This document shows positions 1 to 7,311 of a stretch of 64,000 nucleotides of DNA, one piece after another; position 1 is the stretch's first letter, and each line of letters opens with the position of its first letter. Position numbers and translations under genes: made by a program. The notes under the pieces are model-generated. The model did not search any database, was not told the DNA's origin, and saw only the letters and a program-made list of their open reading frames with translations. Origin of the DNA: Marinobacterium_D sp050908845 (lineage in GTDB: Bacteria; Pseudomonadota; Gammaproteobacteria; Pseudomonadales; Balneatricaceae); the NCBI RefSeq assembly GCF_050908845.1, contig NZ_CP194171.1:2790001-2854000 (forward strand), in the 5' to 3' direction.

Positions 1-1032
1 GATAACGGTGGCGTTACCCTGGCTGCGCACGGTTTCAGGACGCGCCTGAACCACGTAGAGCTGACCATCGTCACCATCTTTGGCCCACTCGATATCCATC
101 GGGCGACCGTAGTGCTTTTCGATGATCACGGCGATCCGCGCCAGCTGCTCCACGTCCGCATCGTTGATACAGAACTTCTGACGATCAGACATCGGCACGT
201 CGACGGTTTCTACCGCTTTGCCGGCGCTGCCGTCATCGGTGTAGACCATCTTGATCGCTTTCGAACCCAGGGTACGGCGCAGAATAGCCGGTGTGCCCTG
301 CGCCAGGGTCGGCTTATATACGTAGAATTCGTCCGGGTTCACCGCGCCCTGAACCACGGTTTCACCCAGGCCGTAAGCGGCGGTGATGAAGACCACGTGG
401 TTGAAACCGGATTCGGTGTCCAGGGTAAACATGACACCGGATGCGCCGGTTTCACTGCGTACCATCTGCTGAATACCTGCAGACAGGGCCACATCAGCGT
501 GTACAAAGCCCTTGTGTACGCGGTAGGAAATAGCGCGGTCGTTATACAGAGAGGCGAAGACTTCCTTGATGGCGTGCTTGATGTTGTCCAGCCCGCGGAT
601 GTTGAGGAAGGTTTCCTGCTGACCTGCGAAAGATGCATCGGGCAGGTCTTCTGCGGTGGCGGAGGAACGTACCGCCACTGAAATATCACCCTTGTCACCG
701 GTCATCTCGGCGTAGGCGGTATTGATCGCCTGCTCGAGTTCCGGCTGGAAATCCGCTTCCATGATCCAGCTGCGGATCTGGCTGCCGGTTTCGATCAGCG
801 CACGGGTATCCTCAGCATCAAGAGTATCCAGCGCCGCATTGATCTTTTCTGACAGCCCCCCGTGATCAAGAAAATCACGATAGGCCTGGGCGGTAGTGGC
901 AAACCCTCCGGGAACCCTTACACCGGCATCAGCAAGGTTGCTGATCATCTCTCCAAGGGAAGCGTTCTTGCCGCCTACCTTGTCCACATCTCCCATGCCT
1001 GACTGGTCCAGGCGCAGTACATATTGCTGCAA
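1..1032 (-). CDS. ppsA: Phosphoenolpyruvate synthase, N-terminal part (3' end outside window)
   Basis: Phosphoenolpyruvate synthase converts pyruvate, ATP and water to PEP, AMP and phosphate, the entry step of gluconeogenesis from C3 compounds. The 344 codons seen cover the N-terminal nucleotide-binding (PPDK_N) domain. The family signatures VGGKNASLGEMI, VRSSATAEDLPDASFAGQQE and EKHYGRPMDIEWA match E. coli PpsA closely. The family protein is about 790 residues, so more than half lies beyond position 1. No ATG fits the expected N-terminus. A TTG at 1032 (LQQYVLRLDQSGMGDVD) sits 8 bases after a good AGGAG ribosome site, so TTG is chosen as the start. It is divergent from ppsR, the normal partnership. 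A TCG-N9-CGAAATGTA element lies 88 bp upstream (1120-1138). Confidence 0.95.
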   Translation of the reverse strand, partial: MQQYVLRLDQSGMGDVDKVGGKNASLGEMISNLADAGVRVPGGFATTAQAYRDFLDHGGLSEKINAALDTLDAEDTRALIETGSQIRSWIMEADFQPELEQAINTAYAEMTGDKGDISVAVRSSATAEDLPDASFAGQQETFLNIRGLDNIKHAIKEVFASLYNDRAISYRVHKGFVHADVALSAGIQQMVRSETGASGVMFTLDTESGFNHVVFITAAYGLGETVVQGAVNPDEFYVYKPTLAQGTPAILRRTLGSKAIKMVYTDDGSAGKAVETVDVPMSDRQKFCINDADVEQLARIAVIIEKHYGRPMDIEWAKDGDDGQLYVVQARPETVRSQGNATVI

Positions 1033-1119
1033 AGCCGTTACTCCTGAAATTGAACGTCAACCTGAATAATTATTGTTATTTTGTTTGAAGGCATGGATGA
1101 TACTGCACCTGAAAACAAA

Positions 1120-1143
1120 AATCGCCGGTCTGGCGAAATGTAA
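1120..1143 (-). promoter_or_regulatory. Candidate operator upstream of ppsA (variant of shared element)
   Basis: The plus strand reads AATCG-N9-CGAAATGTAA at 1120-1143, the same pattern as the elements at 5344 and 7197. It keeps the CGAAATGTA half and the nine-base spacer, but the outer half is AATCG instead of TTTCG. Its inner edge is 88 bp from the ppsA TTG. The N9 also makes a TCGCC-ggtct-GGCGA hairpin of its own, so this is the weakest of the three copies. The function is inferred only from the shared pattern. Confidence 0.4.
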
Positions 1144-1229
1144 TTTCACTACAAAACTTCGCCGATTTTGCGCCCAAAAGACCCGTTATGTGCGAAAACG
1201 GGTAGTTTAGATTCGAGCTATTTTCAGTC

Positions 1230-2048
1230 ATGAAACGTACTGCTTTCTTCATCTCCGACGGCACCGGTATTACCGCGGAAACCCTCGGTCACAGTCTTCT
1301 TTCGCAGTTTGAAGCGATCCGTTTTCACAAGATCACCCTGCCTTATATCGACACCGTCGAAAAAGCGCGGGCAACGGTGGAGAAAATCAACGCGGCCTGT
1401 GAAGCGGATGGCGAACCGGCCATCGTGCTCGACACCATCGTCAATGAGGATGTGAGTGCGGAACTGGCGAAAAGCAACGGCTTCAAGATCGACGTCTTCT
1501 CCACCTTTCTGAAACCGCTTGAGCGTGAACTGAAAACCCATTCGTCCTACACCGTGGGCAAGTCACACGCGATCATAGAGATGAATCGTTACAAGGACCG
1601 TATCGATTCGGTGAACTTTGCACTGGATAATGATGACGGCGCCCGCACCCAGCAGTATGACCGGGCAGACATTATCCTGGTGGGCGTATCACGCTGCGGT
1701 AAAACACCGACCTGCCTTTATATGGCACTGCAGTTCGGCGTGCGTGCCGCCAATTACCCGCTGACGGAAGAGGATATGGAGAACCCCAGGCTGCCTGACG
1801 TGCTGCAGAAATACCGCCACAAACTCTACGGCCTGACCATCGACCCCTTCCAGTTGGCGGCGATCCGTCACGAACGCAGACCCAACAGTCGCTACTCATC
1901 ACTGGATCAGTGCGACTTTGAGGTACGCACGGTAGAGCGCCTGTTCCAGCAGCAGGATCTGCCGTTTATCAATACCACCAACTTCTCTATCGAAGAGATC
2001 TCCACCCGCATCATCGCCGCCCAGGATCTGATCCGGCGGGTCAACTGA
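1230..2048 (+). CDS. ppsR: PEP synthase regulatory protein (bifunctional kinase/pyrophosphorylase)
   Basis: This 272-aa DUF299-family protein controls PEP synthase by ADP-dependent phosphorylation of a threonine and by Pi-dependent, pyrophosphate-forming dephosphorylation. The P-loop GVSRCGKTPTCLYMALQFG is at about residues 151-169. The N-terminus KRTAFFISDGTGITAETLG and the FxxxT...E core are also family-typical. Length is normal for the family (about 270). It is divergent from ppsA across a 197-bp gap, which is the standard arrangement. No good ribosome site precedes the ATG at 1230, but the reading frame and homology begin there. Its last 8 bases overlap the end of the convergent acetyltransferase gene. 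Confidence 0.96.
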   Translation: MKRTAFFISDGTGITAETLGHSLLSQFEAIRFHKITLPYIDTVEKARATVEKINAACEADGEPAIVLDTIVNEDVSAELAKSNGFKIDVFSTFLKPLERELKTHSSYTVGKSHAIIEMNRYKDRIDSVNFALDNDDGARTQQYDRADIILVGVSRCGKTPTCLYMALQFGVRAANYPLTEEDMENPRLPDVLQKYRHKLYGLTIDPFQLAAIRHERRPNSRYSSLDQCDFEVRTVERLFQQQDLPFINTTNFSIEEISTRIIAAQDLIRRVN

Positions 2049-2577
2049 TCGGCAGACGGCATTCCATATCGATGTGGGCAATGCCGTCTTCGTCATACAC
2101 ATCACTGATAACCCTGAAGCCCAGGGATCTGTAAAAGGCTTCCAGGTGTGCCTGAGCGCCAATTCTGATCGGCGCCTCGGGCCAGCGCTCTAGGCAGGCA
2201 CTCATCGCTTCACGCATTAAATCACGCCCCAGCCCTCCGCCCCGATATTCCGCAGCGACGACCACACGCCCGATGCGCGAAAAAGCGGCGTTATGCTGCG
2301 GTGCAAACAGCCGGGCGCCGGCGGCAATCCGGTTTCCTGTAACCGCATCGGTGACCATTCCCAGCAGGTGCAGTGCCCTGCCATCCTGCCCATCGATATC
2401 GGCATAGGCGCAGCACTGCTCGACAACGAACACCTGCTGCCTGAGTTGAAACCAGCGCTCCAGCAGGACGGGATCGAAACGGGAAAAGGTAAGTAGTTTC
2501 CATTTGAGAGATAATAACTCTGTTGTCTCTTTCATCTGCCAATTGATGCTTCTGAAAATCATGTAAAGGTCTGGCAT
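2041..2577 (-). CDS. GNAT acetyltransferase, ElaA type
   Basis: A 178-aa GCN5-related N-acetyltransferase of the ElaA subgroup. The subgroup markers LRQQVFVVEQCCAYADIDG and RIGRVVVAAEYRGGGLGRDL (acetyl-CoA-binding loop) are both present, followed by AQAHLEAFYRSLGF near the C-terminus. The substrate of ElaA proteins is not known to me. An AAAAGGAGATT site lies directly before the ATG at 2577, so that start is preferred over the internal Met-15, although homology begins only near residue 20. It is divergent from the DUF2889 gene with 33 bp between starts, so the two promoters must overlap or interleave. It ends in an 8-base overlap with ppsR. Confidence 0.85.
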   Translation of the reverse strand: MPDLYMIFRSINWQMKETTELLSLKWKLLTFSRFDPVLLERWFQLRQQVFVVEQCCAYADIDGQDGRALHLLGMVTDAVTGNRIAAGARLFAPQHNAAFSRIGRVVVAAEYRGGGLGRDLMREAMSACLERWPEAPIRIGAQAHLEAFYRSLGFRVISDVYDEDGIAHIDMECRLPIS

Positions 2578-2610
2578 AATCTCCTTTTGCGTCGCACAAC
2601 AGGAGTCGCC

Positions 2611-3183
2611 ATGCCATTATCAACGCCCACCGAGAGGTCTCTGTCGCACACCCGACGGGTTACCTGCCACGGCTTCAAACGTGCCGATGGGCTCTGGGAT
2701 ATCGAAGCTCATATGATAGATACCAAGACCGCGGATATTGAATTGTATGAGCACGAAAACGGCATTTTGCCAGCTGGAGAGGCGCTACACGAGATGTCGA
2801 TCCGCATCACGGTCGACCTGGAGCTGAACATCCTCGATGCAGAGGCGGTTATGGACAACCACCCGCTGCGTATCTGTCCCTCCATCGCCGAGCGTTACAC
2901 CCTGCTCAAGGGGCTGCGTATCGAGGCGGGCTTCACCCGTAAAACCAAGGAGCTGTTTGGCGGCACCTCCGGCTGTACTCACCTGCTGGAACTGCTTGGC
3001 CCGCTGGCGACCACCGCCTTTCAGTCGGTTCACAAGGAACGTGCGGACCAGATTGAAGCGAACACGGGCGAAACGCCGCCACCGGTTCTGAACGGCTGCC
3101 ACGCCCTGGCCGAGTTTTCCCCTGCGGTCAAAGAGCACTGGCCCCAGTACTACAAGCCCCAAAGCGACGATAATAATAACTGA
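2611..3183 (+). CDS. DUF2889 family protein
   Basis: A 190-aa soluble protein of the DUF2889 family, with no assigned function. The family pattern is visible: an N-terminal HTRRVTCHGFKRADGLWDIE, a central TKTADIELYEHENG, a HEMSIRITVD strand, and a Cys-containing GGTSGCTHLLELLGPLATTA segment near residue 130. The conserved cysteine and histidines could bind metal, but that is a guess. The ATG at 2611 is chosen because CAGGAG precedes it by 6 bases; an earlier in-frame ATG at 2587 has no ribosome site. The gene is 26 bp ahead of the isochorismatase-family gene, so the two are probably co-transcribed. Confidence 0.8.
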   Translation: MPLSTPTERSLSHTRRVTCHGFKRADGLWDIEAHMIDTKTADIELYEHENGILPAGEALHEMSIRITVDLELNILDAEAVMDNHPLRICPSIAERYTLLKGLRIEAGFTRKTKELFGGTSGCTHLLELLGPLATTAFQSVHKERADQIEANTGETPPPVLNGCHALAEFSPAVKEHWPQYYKPQSDDNNN

Positions 3184-3209
3184 TTTCCTGATTACGCCGA
3201 GGCCCCACG

Positions 3210-3755
3210 ATGCTGATTCAAGCGGATAACAGCTGCCTGCTGGTAGTCGATATTCAAGAGCGGCTTGCGCCTGCCATCGCCGATCAGAAAGCTCTGCTGG
3301 CCAACGCCTGCTGGCTTACCGATATCGCCAACCGGCTGCATATCCCGGTCCTGGCCAGCGAACAATATCCTCAGGGGCTGGGTGAAACAGTCGAGCCCCT
3401 GCGCCACCGCATCCCACGTGAGCAGACCTTCTCCAAACTCAGTTTTGCCTGCAGTGACGATAGCGCCTGCGCTGAGGCGCTGCAGGCGTTGCGCAGCGAA
3501 CAGGTGATCATCATCGGTATGGAAGCCCATGTCTGCGTGTTGCAGACCGCGCTGCGTCTGCACGATCTCGGTCGTGAGGTGTTTGTGGTGCAGGACTGCA
3601 TCGGCTCGCGCAACCAGGATAACAAGGCCGCCGCCATAGAGCGCCTGCGCGATAACGGCGTACAGATTGTGACCCGTGAGATGGTGGCATTCGAGTGGCT
3701 GCGCAAGGCGGGAGACGAACGCTTCCGTCAAATCAGCCGCGATTTCCTGCGCTGA
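3210..3755 (+). CDS. Isochorismatase-family cysteine hydrolase
   Basis: A 181-aa hydrolase of the isochorismatase/nicotinamidase superfamily. The catalytic Asp is in LLVVDIQERLAPAI (about residue 14), the Lys in TFSKLSFAC, and the nucleophilic Cys in IIGMEAHVCVLQTALRL (about residue 108). The short form resembles YcaC and other amidase-like members, so neither true isochorismatase nor nicotinamidase activity can be assigned. It follows the DUF2889 gene by 26 bp and ends at a strong bidirectional terminator (3766-3804). A GAGG motif is 8 bases before the ATG. Confidence 0.88.
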   Translation: MLIQADNSCLLVVDIQERLAPAIADQKALLANACWLTDIANRLHIPVLASEQYPQGLGETVEPLRHRIPREQTFSKLSFACSDDSACAEALQALRSEQVIIIGMEAHVCVLQTALRLHDLGREVFVVQDCIGSRNQDNKAAAIERLRDNGVQIVTREMVAFEWLRKAGDERFRQISRDFLR

Positions 3756-3765
3756 TGCCGCAATG

Positions 3766-3804
3766 AAAAACGCCCGCGCCGGGTTCTCCGGCGCGGGCGT
3801 TTTT
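3766..3804. terminator. Bidirectional intrinsic terminator
   Basis: A perfect 12-bp GC-rich stem (CGCCCGCGCCGG / CCGGCGCGGGCG, 3771-3782 with 3788-3799) has a 5-base loop. It is flanked by five As on the left and five Ts on the right, so it works on both strands. It separates the convergent hydrolase and permease genes. Confidence 0.93.
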
Positions 3805-3822
3805 CGTCTTTTACAAACCTGA

Positions 3823-5247
3823 TCAGGACGCCTCTGCCCTCTCCTTCAACTCAGGCTGACCCTCCTGACCCGGCTCATCAGCGAAGATCACCTCATCCTC
3901 CGGCGCATGCTTGCCGAACAGCTTTGGCCGCTCGATCAGGAAGTAGAGCACCAGGCCAATAACAACCGCGTAAACCGTGGACTTCGGATCCGGCATCGCC
4001 AGAGTCACCGCCACGATACCGGCCACACCGCGTTCGGTCGGGTTCTTCAGCTGTTCCATGCCCACCATGATGCAGATGTAGGCGGTCAGAATCAGCGTCA
4101 GTGACAGCGCGATCGGCAGTACCGGCTTGAACAGTGTCACCAGCGGCAGGATGAACAGGGCCACCAGGCCGGTCAGCCAGAAAGTGCCGCCGCCACTGTA
4201 GATCGAATCCATCGCCTTGCGACCCATGGCGTAACGCTCGGCAACGGTGGCGTGCGCGGCGGTCCAGAGCGGTCCGGCCAGACCCGGCCAGGGCGCAAAG
4301 AATGAATGCAGCAGGTTACGCAGCGCGGTCACCAGGTGCACACGGTCAACACTGCCATCGATCTTTTCGTCCTTGCGCAGATGATCCATACGCTTCACCA
4401 GCGTAAAGCCCACGACGATATCGCCAAAGGCGATCACATAGGCGATCACTGCGGTTGGAATCGCCAGCAGGAACACGTCCCAGCCGGGGAAGCCGATGGT
4501 AAATGTCAGGTACTGCCACATCAGGGCAAAGTCTGGCTGCGTAATACCCCACTCGATCTCTGGCACCGCATATTCACCGGTGGTCCAGCCGATCGCCATG
4601 GCGATGATCATGCCCGGCACCATACCGAAGTTGGCGATCCGTTTTGCCAGCGGGCTGGCATTTACCACGTTTTTGAAAGAGAGAGAGAACAGCACATAGG
4701 CGGAAATAATCGCACCGATCAGCAGCGATATGGGGGTCGCATCCACGCGGCCGCCGGTCTTCAGCTCACCCATCAGGGCGGCAATACCTGCACCAATGAT
4801 AATGCCAGCCTTCAGCGAGTTGGGGATCACATCCACCAGCTTGGAGCCCAGGCGCGTCACTCCAAGGATCAGGAAGATAAGGGTGACCTCCAGCTGCAGG
4901 GCGAACATCGCCTTGATCGCCTCGGGCCCAGGCTCAAACCCCTTGAGGTAGAGCAGAACCACCGGTATCGCCGGCGTAATCCAGCCCGGCACCAGCGGTA
5001 CGCCGAGAAGCGCCGGCAGTATATAACCGAGCCCGGCGACGAAGGTAAACGCCAGGGCGGCCTCATAGGGCATCCCCAGGTAGTTTTCCAGCAACGGAAT
5101 CATCGCCAGGCCGACCACAAACATGATCAGGCCCTGGATCATCTCCGGGGTTTCCAGGCGGTAATGGACCAGGGGGAGGCGTATTTTGAAGGGACCGAGT
5201 GGCCAGTGTGGCTGTTCGGCGCCGTGTTCACGGTTAACTATCGACAT
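3823..5247 (-). CDS. NCS2-like xanthine/uracil permease family transporter
   Basis: A 474-aa inner-membrane protein with about 12-13 hydrophobic segments, similar to the nucleobase/ascorbate (NCS2, SLC23) family. The segments run from about residue 35 (MIQGLIMFVVGLAMIPLLE) to about 440, with a cytoplasmic-looking acidic tail after ERPKLFG. Typical pieces are GYILPALLGVPLVPGWITPA and the amphipathic NSLKAGIIIGAGIAALMGE. The substrate could be a purine, a pyrimidine or another organic anion; I cannot tell. It is a single gene, convergent with the hydrolase and downstream of the acyl-CoA ligase terminator. It shares a 97-bp-upstream element with that ligase, which suggests co-regulation with carbon metabolism, not nucleobase salvage. 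Confidence 0.78.
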   Translation of the reverse strand: MSIVNREHGAEQPHWPLGPFKIRLPLVHYRLETPEMIQGLIMFVVGLAMIPLLENYLGMPYEAALAFTFVAGLGYILPALLGVPLVPGWITPAIPVVLLYLKGFEPGPEAIKAMFALQLEVTLIFLILGVTRLGSKLVDVIPNSLKAGIIIGAGIAALMGELKTGGRVDATPISLLIGAIISAYVLFSLSFKNVVNASPLAKRIANFGMVPGMIIAMAIGWTTGEYAVPEIEWGITQPDFALMWQYLTFTIGFPGWDVFLLAIPTAVIAYVIAFGDIVVGFTLVKRMDHLRKDEKIDGSVDRVHLVTALRNLLHSFFAPWPGLAGPLWTAAHATVAERYAMGRKAMDSIYSGGGTFWLTGLVALFILPLVTLFKPVLPIALSLTLILTAYICIMVGMEQLKNPTERGVAGIVAVTLAMPDPKSTVYAVVIGLVLYFLIERPKLFGKHAPEDEVIFADEPGQEGQPELKERAEAS

Positions 5248-5343
5248 GTCTTTAACCTTATTCTTGTTAGTGTGGTGGCCGCCTAACTGCAGCTCAGTGA
5301 GGGCTTCACGCTGTCAGTAAACGCCGGGAATGCGTCGCAAATC

Positions 5344-5367
5344 TTTCGACAATGCAACGAAATGTAT
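5344..5367 (-). promoter_or_regulatory. Candidate operator upstream of the permease (shared element)
   Basis: TTTCG-N9-CGAAATGTAT on the plus strand, a 5-bp inverted repeat with a 9-base spacer. Its inner edge is exactly 97 bp from the permease ATG. The same element in the same orientation is found at 7197-7220, also 97 bp from a start codon. On the strand of the gene it reads ATACATTTCG-N9-CGAAA. Confidence 0.5.
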
Positions 5368-5377
5368 CGACGCAACC

Positions 5378-5407
5378 GAAAAAAAAGGAGCGCGGGAAAG
5401 CGCTCCT
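5378..5407 (-). terminator. Intrinsic terminator of the acyl-CoA ligase gene
   Basis: On the minus strand AGGAGCGC, a short loop and GCGCTCCT are followed by nine Ts. It lies 65 bp after the ligase stop codon and upstream of the permease operator, so the two genes are separate transcription units. Confidence 0.88.
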
Positions 5408-5471
5408 GAAAGCCAGGAATTGGAGTGCTTCTGGCATCACTATGAGTTCGTTACGTCAGCAGGCGGGTAGC

Positions 5472-7100
5472 TCAGAGCTCGCGCGTACGGTTCCTCAAAA
5501 TGTATTTCTGAATCTTGCCGGTGGAGGTTTTCGGCAGGTCACCGAAGATAATCGTTTTCGGCACCTTGAAGTGAGCCATGTTCTCGCGACAGAACTGGAT
5601 GATCTCCTCCTCGGTCACCTCTCCTTCTGCGGTAACGAAGGCACAGGGGGTTTCGCCCCATTTTTCATCCGGCCGCGCGACAACCGCGGCCTCACGCACC
5701 TTCGGATGGCGGTAGAGAATATCTTCCACCTCAATGCTGGAGATGTTTTCCCCACCGGAGATAATCACATCCTTGGACCGGTCCTTGATCTCCACGTAGC
5801 CGTCGGGATAGCAAACCGCCAGATCACCTGAATGGAACCAGCCGCCGGCGAACGCTTCTTCACTGGCCGTCGGGTTTTTCAGGTAACCACGCATCACCAG
5901 GTTGCCACGCATCATGATCTCACCGATGGTCTGCCCATCGGCGGGCACCGGCTCCAGGGTTACCGGATCGGCAACCTTCAGTCCTTCCAGCATTGGCGCC
6001 TTAACCCCCTGGCGTGATTTCAACCGTGCCCGCTCGTTCAGACTCAACTCATCCCACTCGCCTTTCCAGGCACAGACCACGCTCGGGCCGTAGGTCTCGG
6101 TAAGGCCATAGACATGAGTAACCGAGAAGCCGAGCGACTCCATGCCTTCGATCACTGAAGCGGGAGGCGCCGCGCCGGCGGTCATCACTCTGACCTGTTG
6201 CGCAATCCCCTGCTTCAGCTCATCGGCTGCGCCGTTGAGCATATTGAGCACAATCGGTGCGCCGCAGAAGTGAGTCACGCCATCATTACGAATCAGGTCA
6301 TAGATCGGCTCCACCCGCACATGACGCAGGCAGACGTTGGTCCCGCTGACCGCCGCCACGGCCCAGGGGAAACACCAGCCGTTACAGTGGAACATCGGCA
6401 GGGTCCAGAGGTAGACCGGCTTCTCGGTCATCCCCCAGGAAACGATATTACTGAGGGCATTCAGGTAAGCACCGCGGTGGTGGTACACCACGCCTTTGGG
6501 ATTACCGGTGGTGCCCGAGGTGTAATTCAGGGAGATCGCCTGCCACTCGTCAGCCGGCGGAACGTAATCAAACGCCTCATCACCAGTTTCCAGCAGTGCT
6601 TCGTAATCCATCTGCCCGATCAACTCGCCGCCCTCGTACTGGGGATCATCGATATCGATCACAATCGGATGACGTGACATCAGTTTAAGGGCGCGGGACA
6701 CAACGGTGGAGAATTCGCGATCAACCAGCAGTACGCGGGTCTCCGCATGCTCCATGATGAAGGCCACCGCCTCGGGGTCGAGCCGGGTGTTGATACTGTT
6801 CAGTACCGCCCCGCTCATCGGCACGGCAAAATGCGCTTCGTAGTGTTCGGGAATATTGGGTGCAATAATGGAAACCGTATCACCGCTGTTAACACCCAGC
6901 TGCTGTAGCGCGCTGGCCAGGCGCCGGCAGCGCTGCCAGGTTTCCAGCCAGCTGCGTCTCACTTTGCCATGCACGACGGCGGTTCGGTTGGGGTAAACCT
7001 GGGCGGAGCGCTCCAGGAAGCTGACCGGCGTCAGTGTGGCGTAGTTGGCGCCGTTGCGATCAAGCTGCTGGTCGAAAATACTCGTAGCTGTTGCAGACAT
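5472..7100 (-). CDS. AMP-forming acyl-CoA synthetase (fatty acid--CoA ligase family)
   Basis: A 542-aa member of the ANL adenylating superfamily that activates a carboxylic acid to its CoA thioester through an acyl-AMP. The P-loop motif is LNYTSGTTGNPKGVVYHHRG, followed by HVYGLTETYGPS, the hinge GWFHSGDLAVCYPDGYVEIKDR and the C-terminal PKTSTGKIQKYILR with the catalytic Lys. Similar proteins handle short or medium chain, branched or aromatic acids; substrate is not readable from sequence. The open frame begins at 7172, but ATG 7100 has GAGGTG 9 bases before it and starts the conserved N-terminus. It has its own terminator and carries the shared upstream element 97 bp before this start. Confidence 0.9.
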   Translation of the reverse strand: MSATATSIFDQQLDRNGANYATLTPVSFLERSAQVYPNRTAVVHGKVRRSWLETWQRCRRLASALQQLGVNSGDTVSIIAPNIPEHYEAHFAVPMSGAVLNSINTRLDPEAVAFIMEHAETRVLLVDREFSTVVSRALKLMSRHPIVIDIDDPQYEGGELIGQMDYEALLETGDEAFDYVPPADEWQAISLNYTSGTTGNPKGVVYHHRGAYLNALSNIVSWGMTEKPVYLWTLPMFHCNGWCFPWAVAAVSGTNVCLRHVRVEPIYDLIRNDGVTHFCGAPIVLNMLNGAADELKQGIAQQVRVMTAGAAPPASVIEGMESLGFSVTHVYGLTETYGPSVVCAWKGEWDELSLNERARLKSRQGVKAPMLEGLKVADPVTLEPVPADGQTIGEIMMRGNLVMRGYLKNPTASEEAFAGGWFHSGDLAVCYPDGYVEIKDRSKDVIISGGENISSIEVEDILYRHPKVREAAVVARPDEKWGETPCAFVTAEGEVTEEEIIQFCRENMAHFKVPKTIIFGDLPKTSTGKIQKYILRNRTREL

Positions 7101-7196
7101 GGAAGAGCACCTCGTTATTGTTATCTCTGCAGGCGTGCTGAAGTCAGAGTCGTTATCAGACGCTAACGACATTAGGACAGGAGTTTTTCGACACTT

Positions 7197-7220
7197 TTTC
7201 GCAAATATAACGAAATGTAA
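7197..7220 (-). promoter_or_regulatory. Candidate operator upstream of the acyl-CoA ligase (shared element)
   Basis: TTTCG-N9-CGAAATGTAA on the plus strand, an inverted repeat with a 9-base spacer. Its inner edge is exactly 97 bp from the ligase ATG, as for the permease copy. On the strand of the gene it reads TTACATTTCG-N9-CGAAA. A second TTTTTCGACA half-site is just downstream (7184-7193). Confidence 0.5.
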
Positions 7221-7234
7221 CAGGTGATCCCCGC

Positions 7235-7260
7235 ACCCATAGAAGTGGTTTACTATGGGT
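7235..7260. promoter_or_regulatory. Perfect inverted repeat upstream of the sensor kinase gene
   Basis: ACCCATAG-N10-CTATGGGT, a perfect 8-bp inverted repeat. It ends 51 bp before the kinase start and 135 bp from the ligase start. No T-tract follows, so a protein-binding site is more likely than a terminator. The paired response regulator is the natural candidate to bind it. Confidence 0.45.
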
Positions 7261-7311
7261 CTGCTCTACAGATGCTGCGATAAAACGATAACGAACGCTG
7301 CGGATTAACTG

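Noticed and set aside
4306..5286. 326-aa open frame antisense to the permease
   Set aside because: It is His/Gln/Arg-rich with no motif, opposite a clear membrane protein gene; a shadow.
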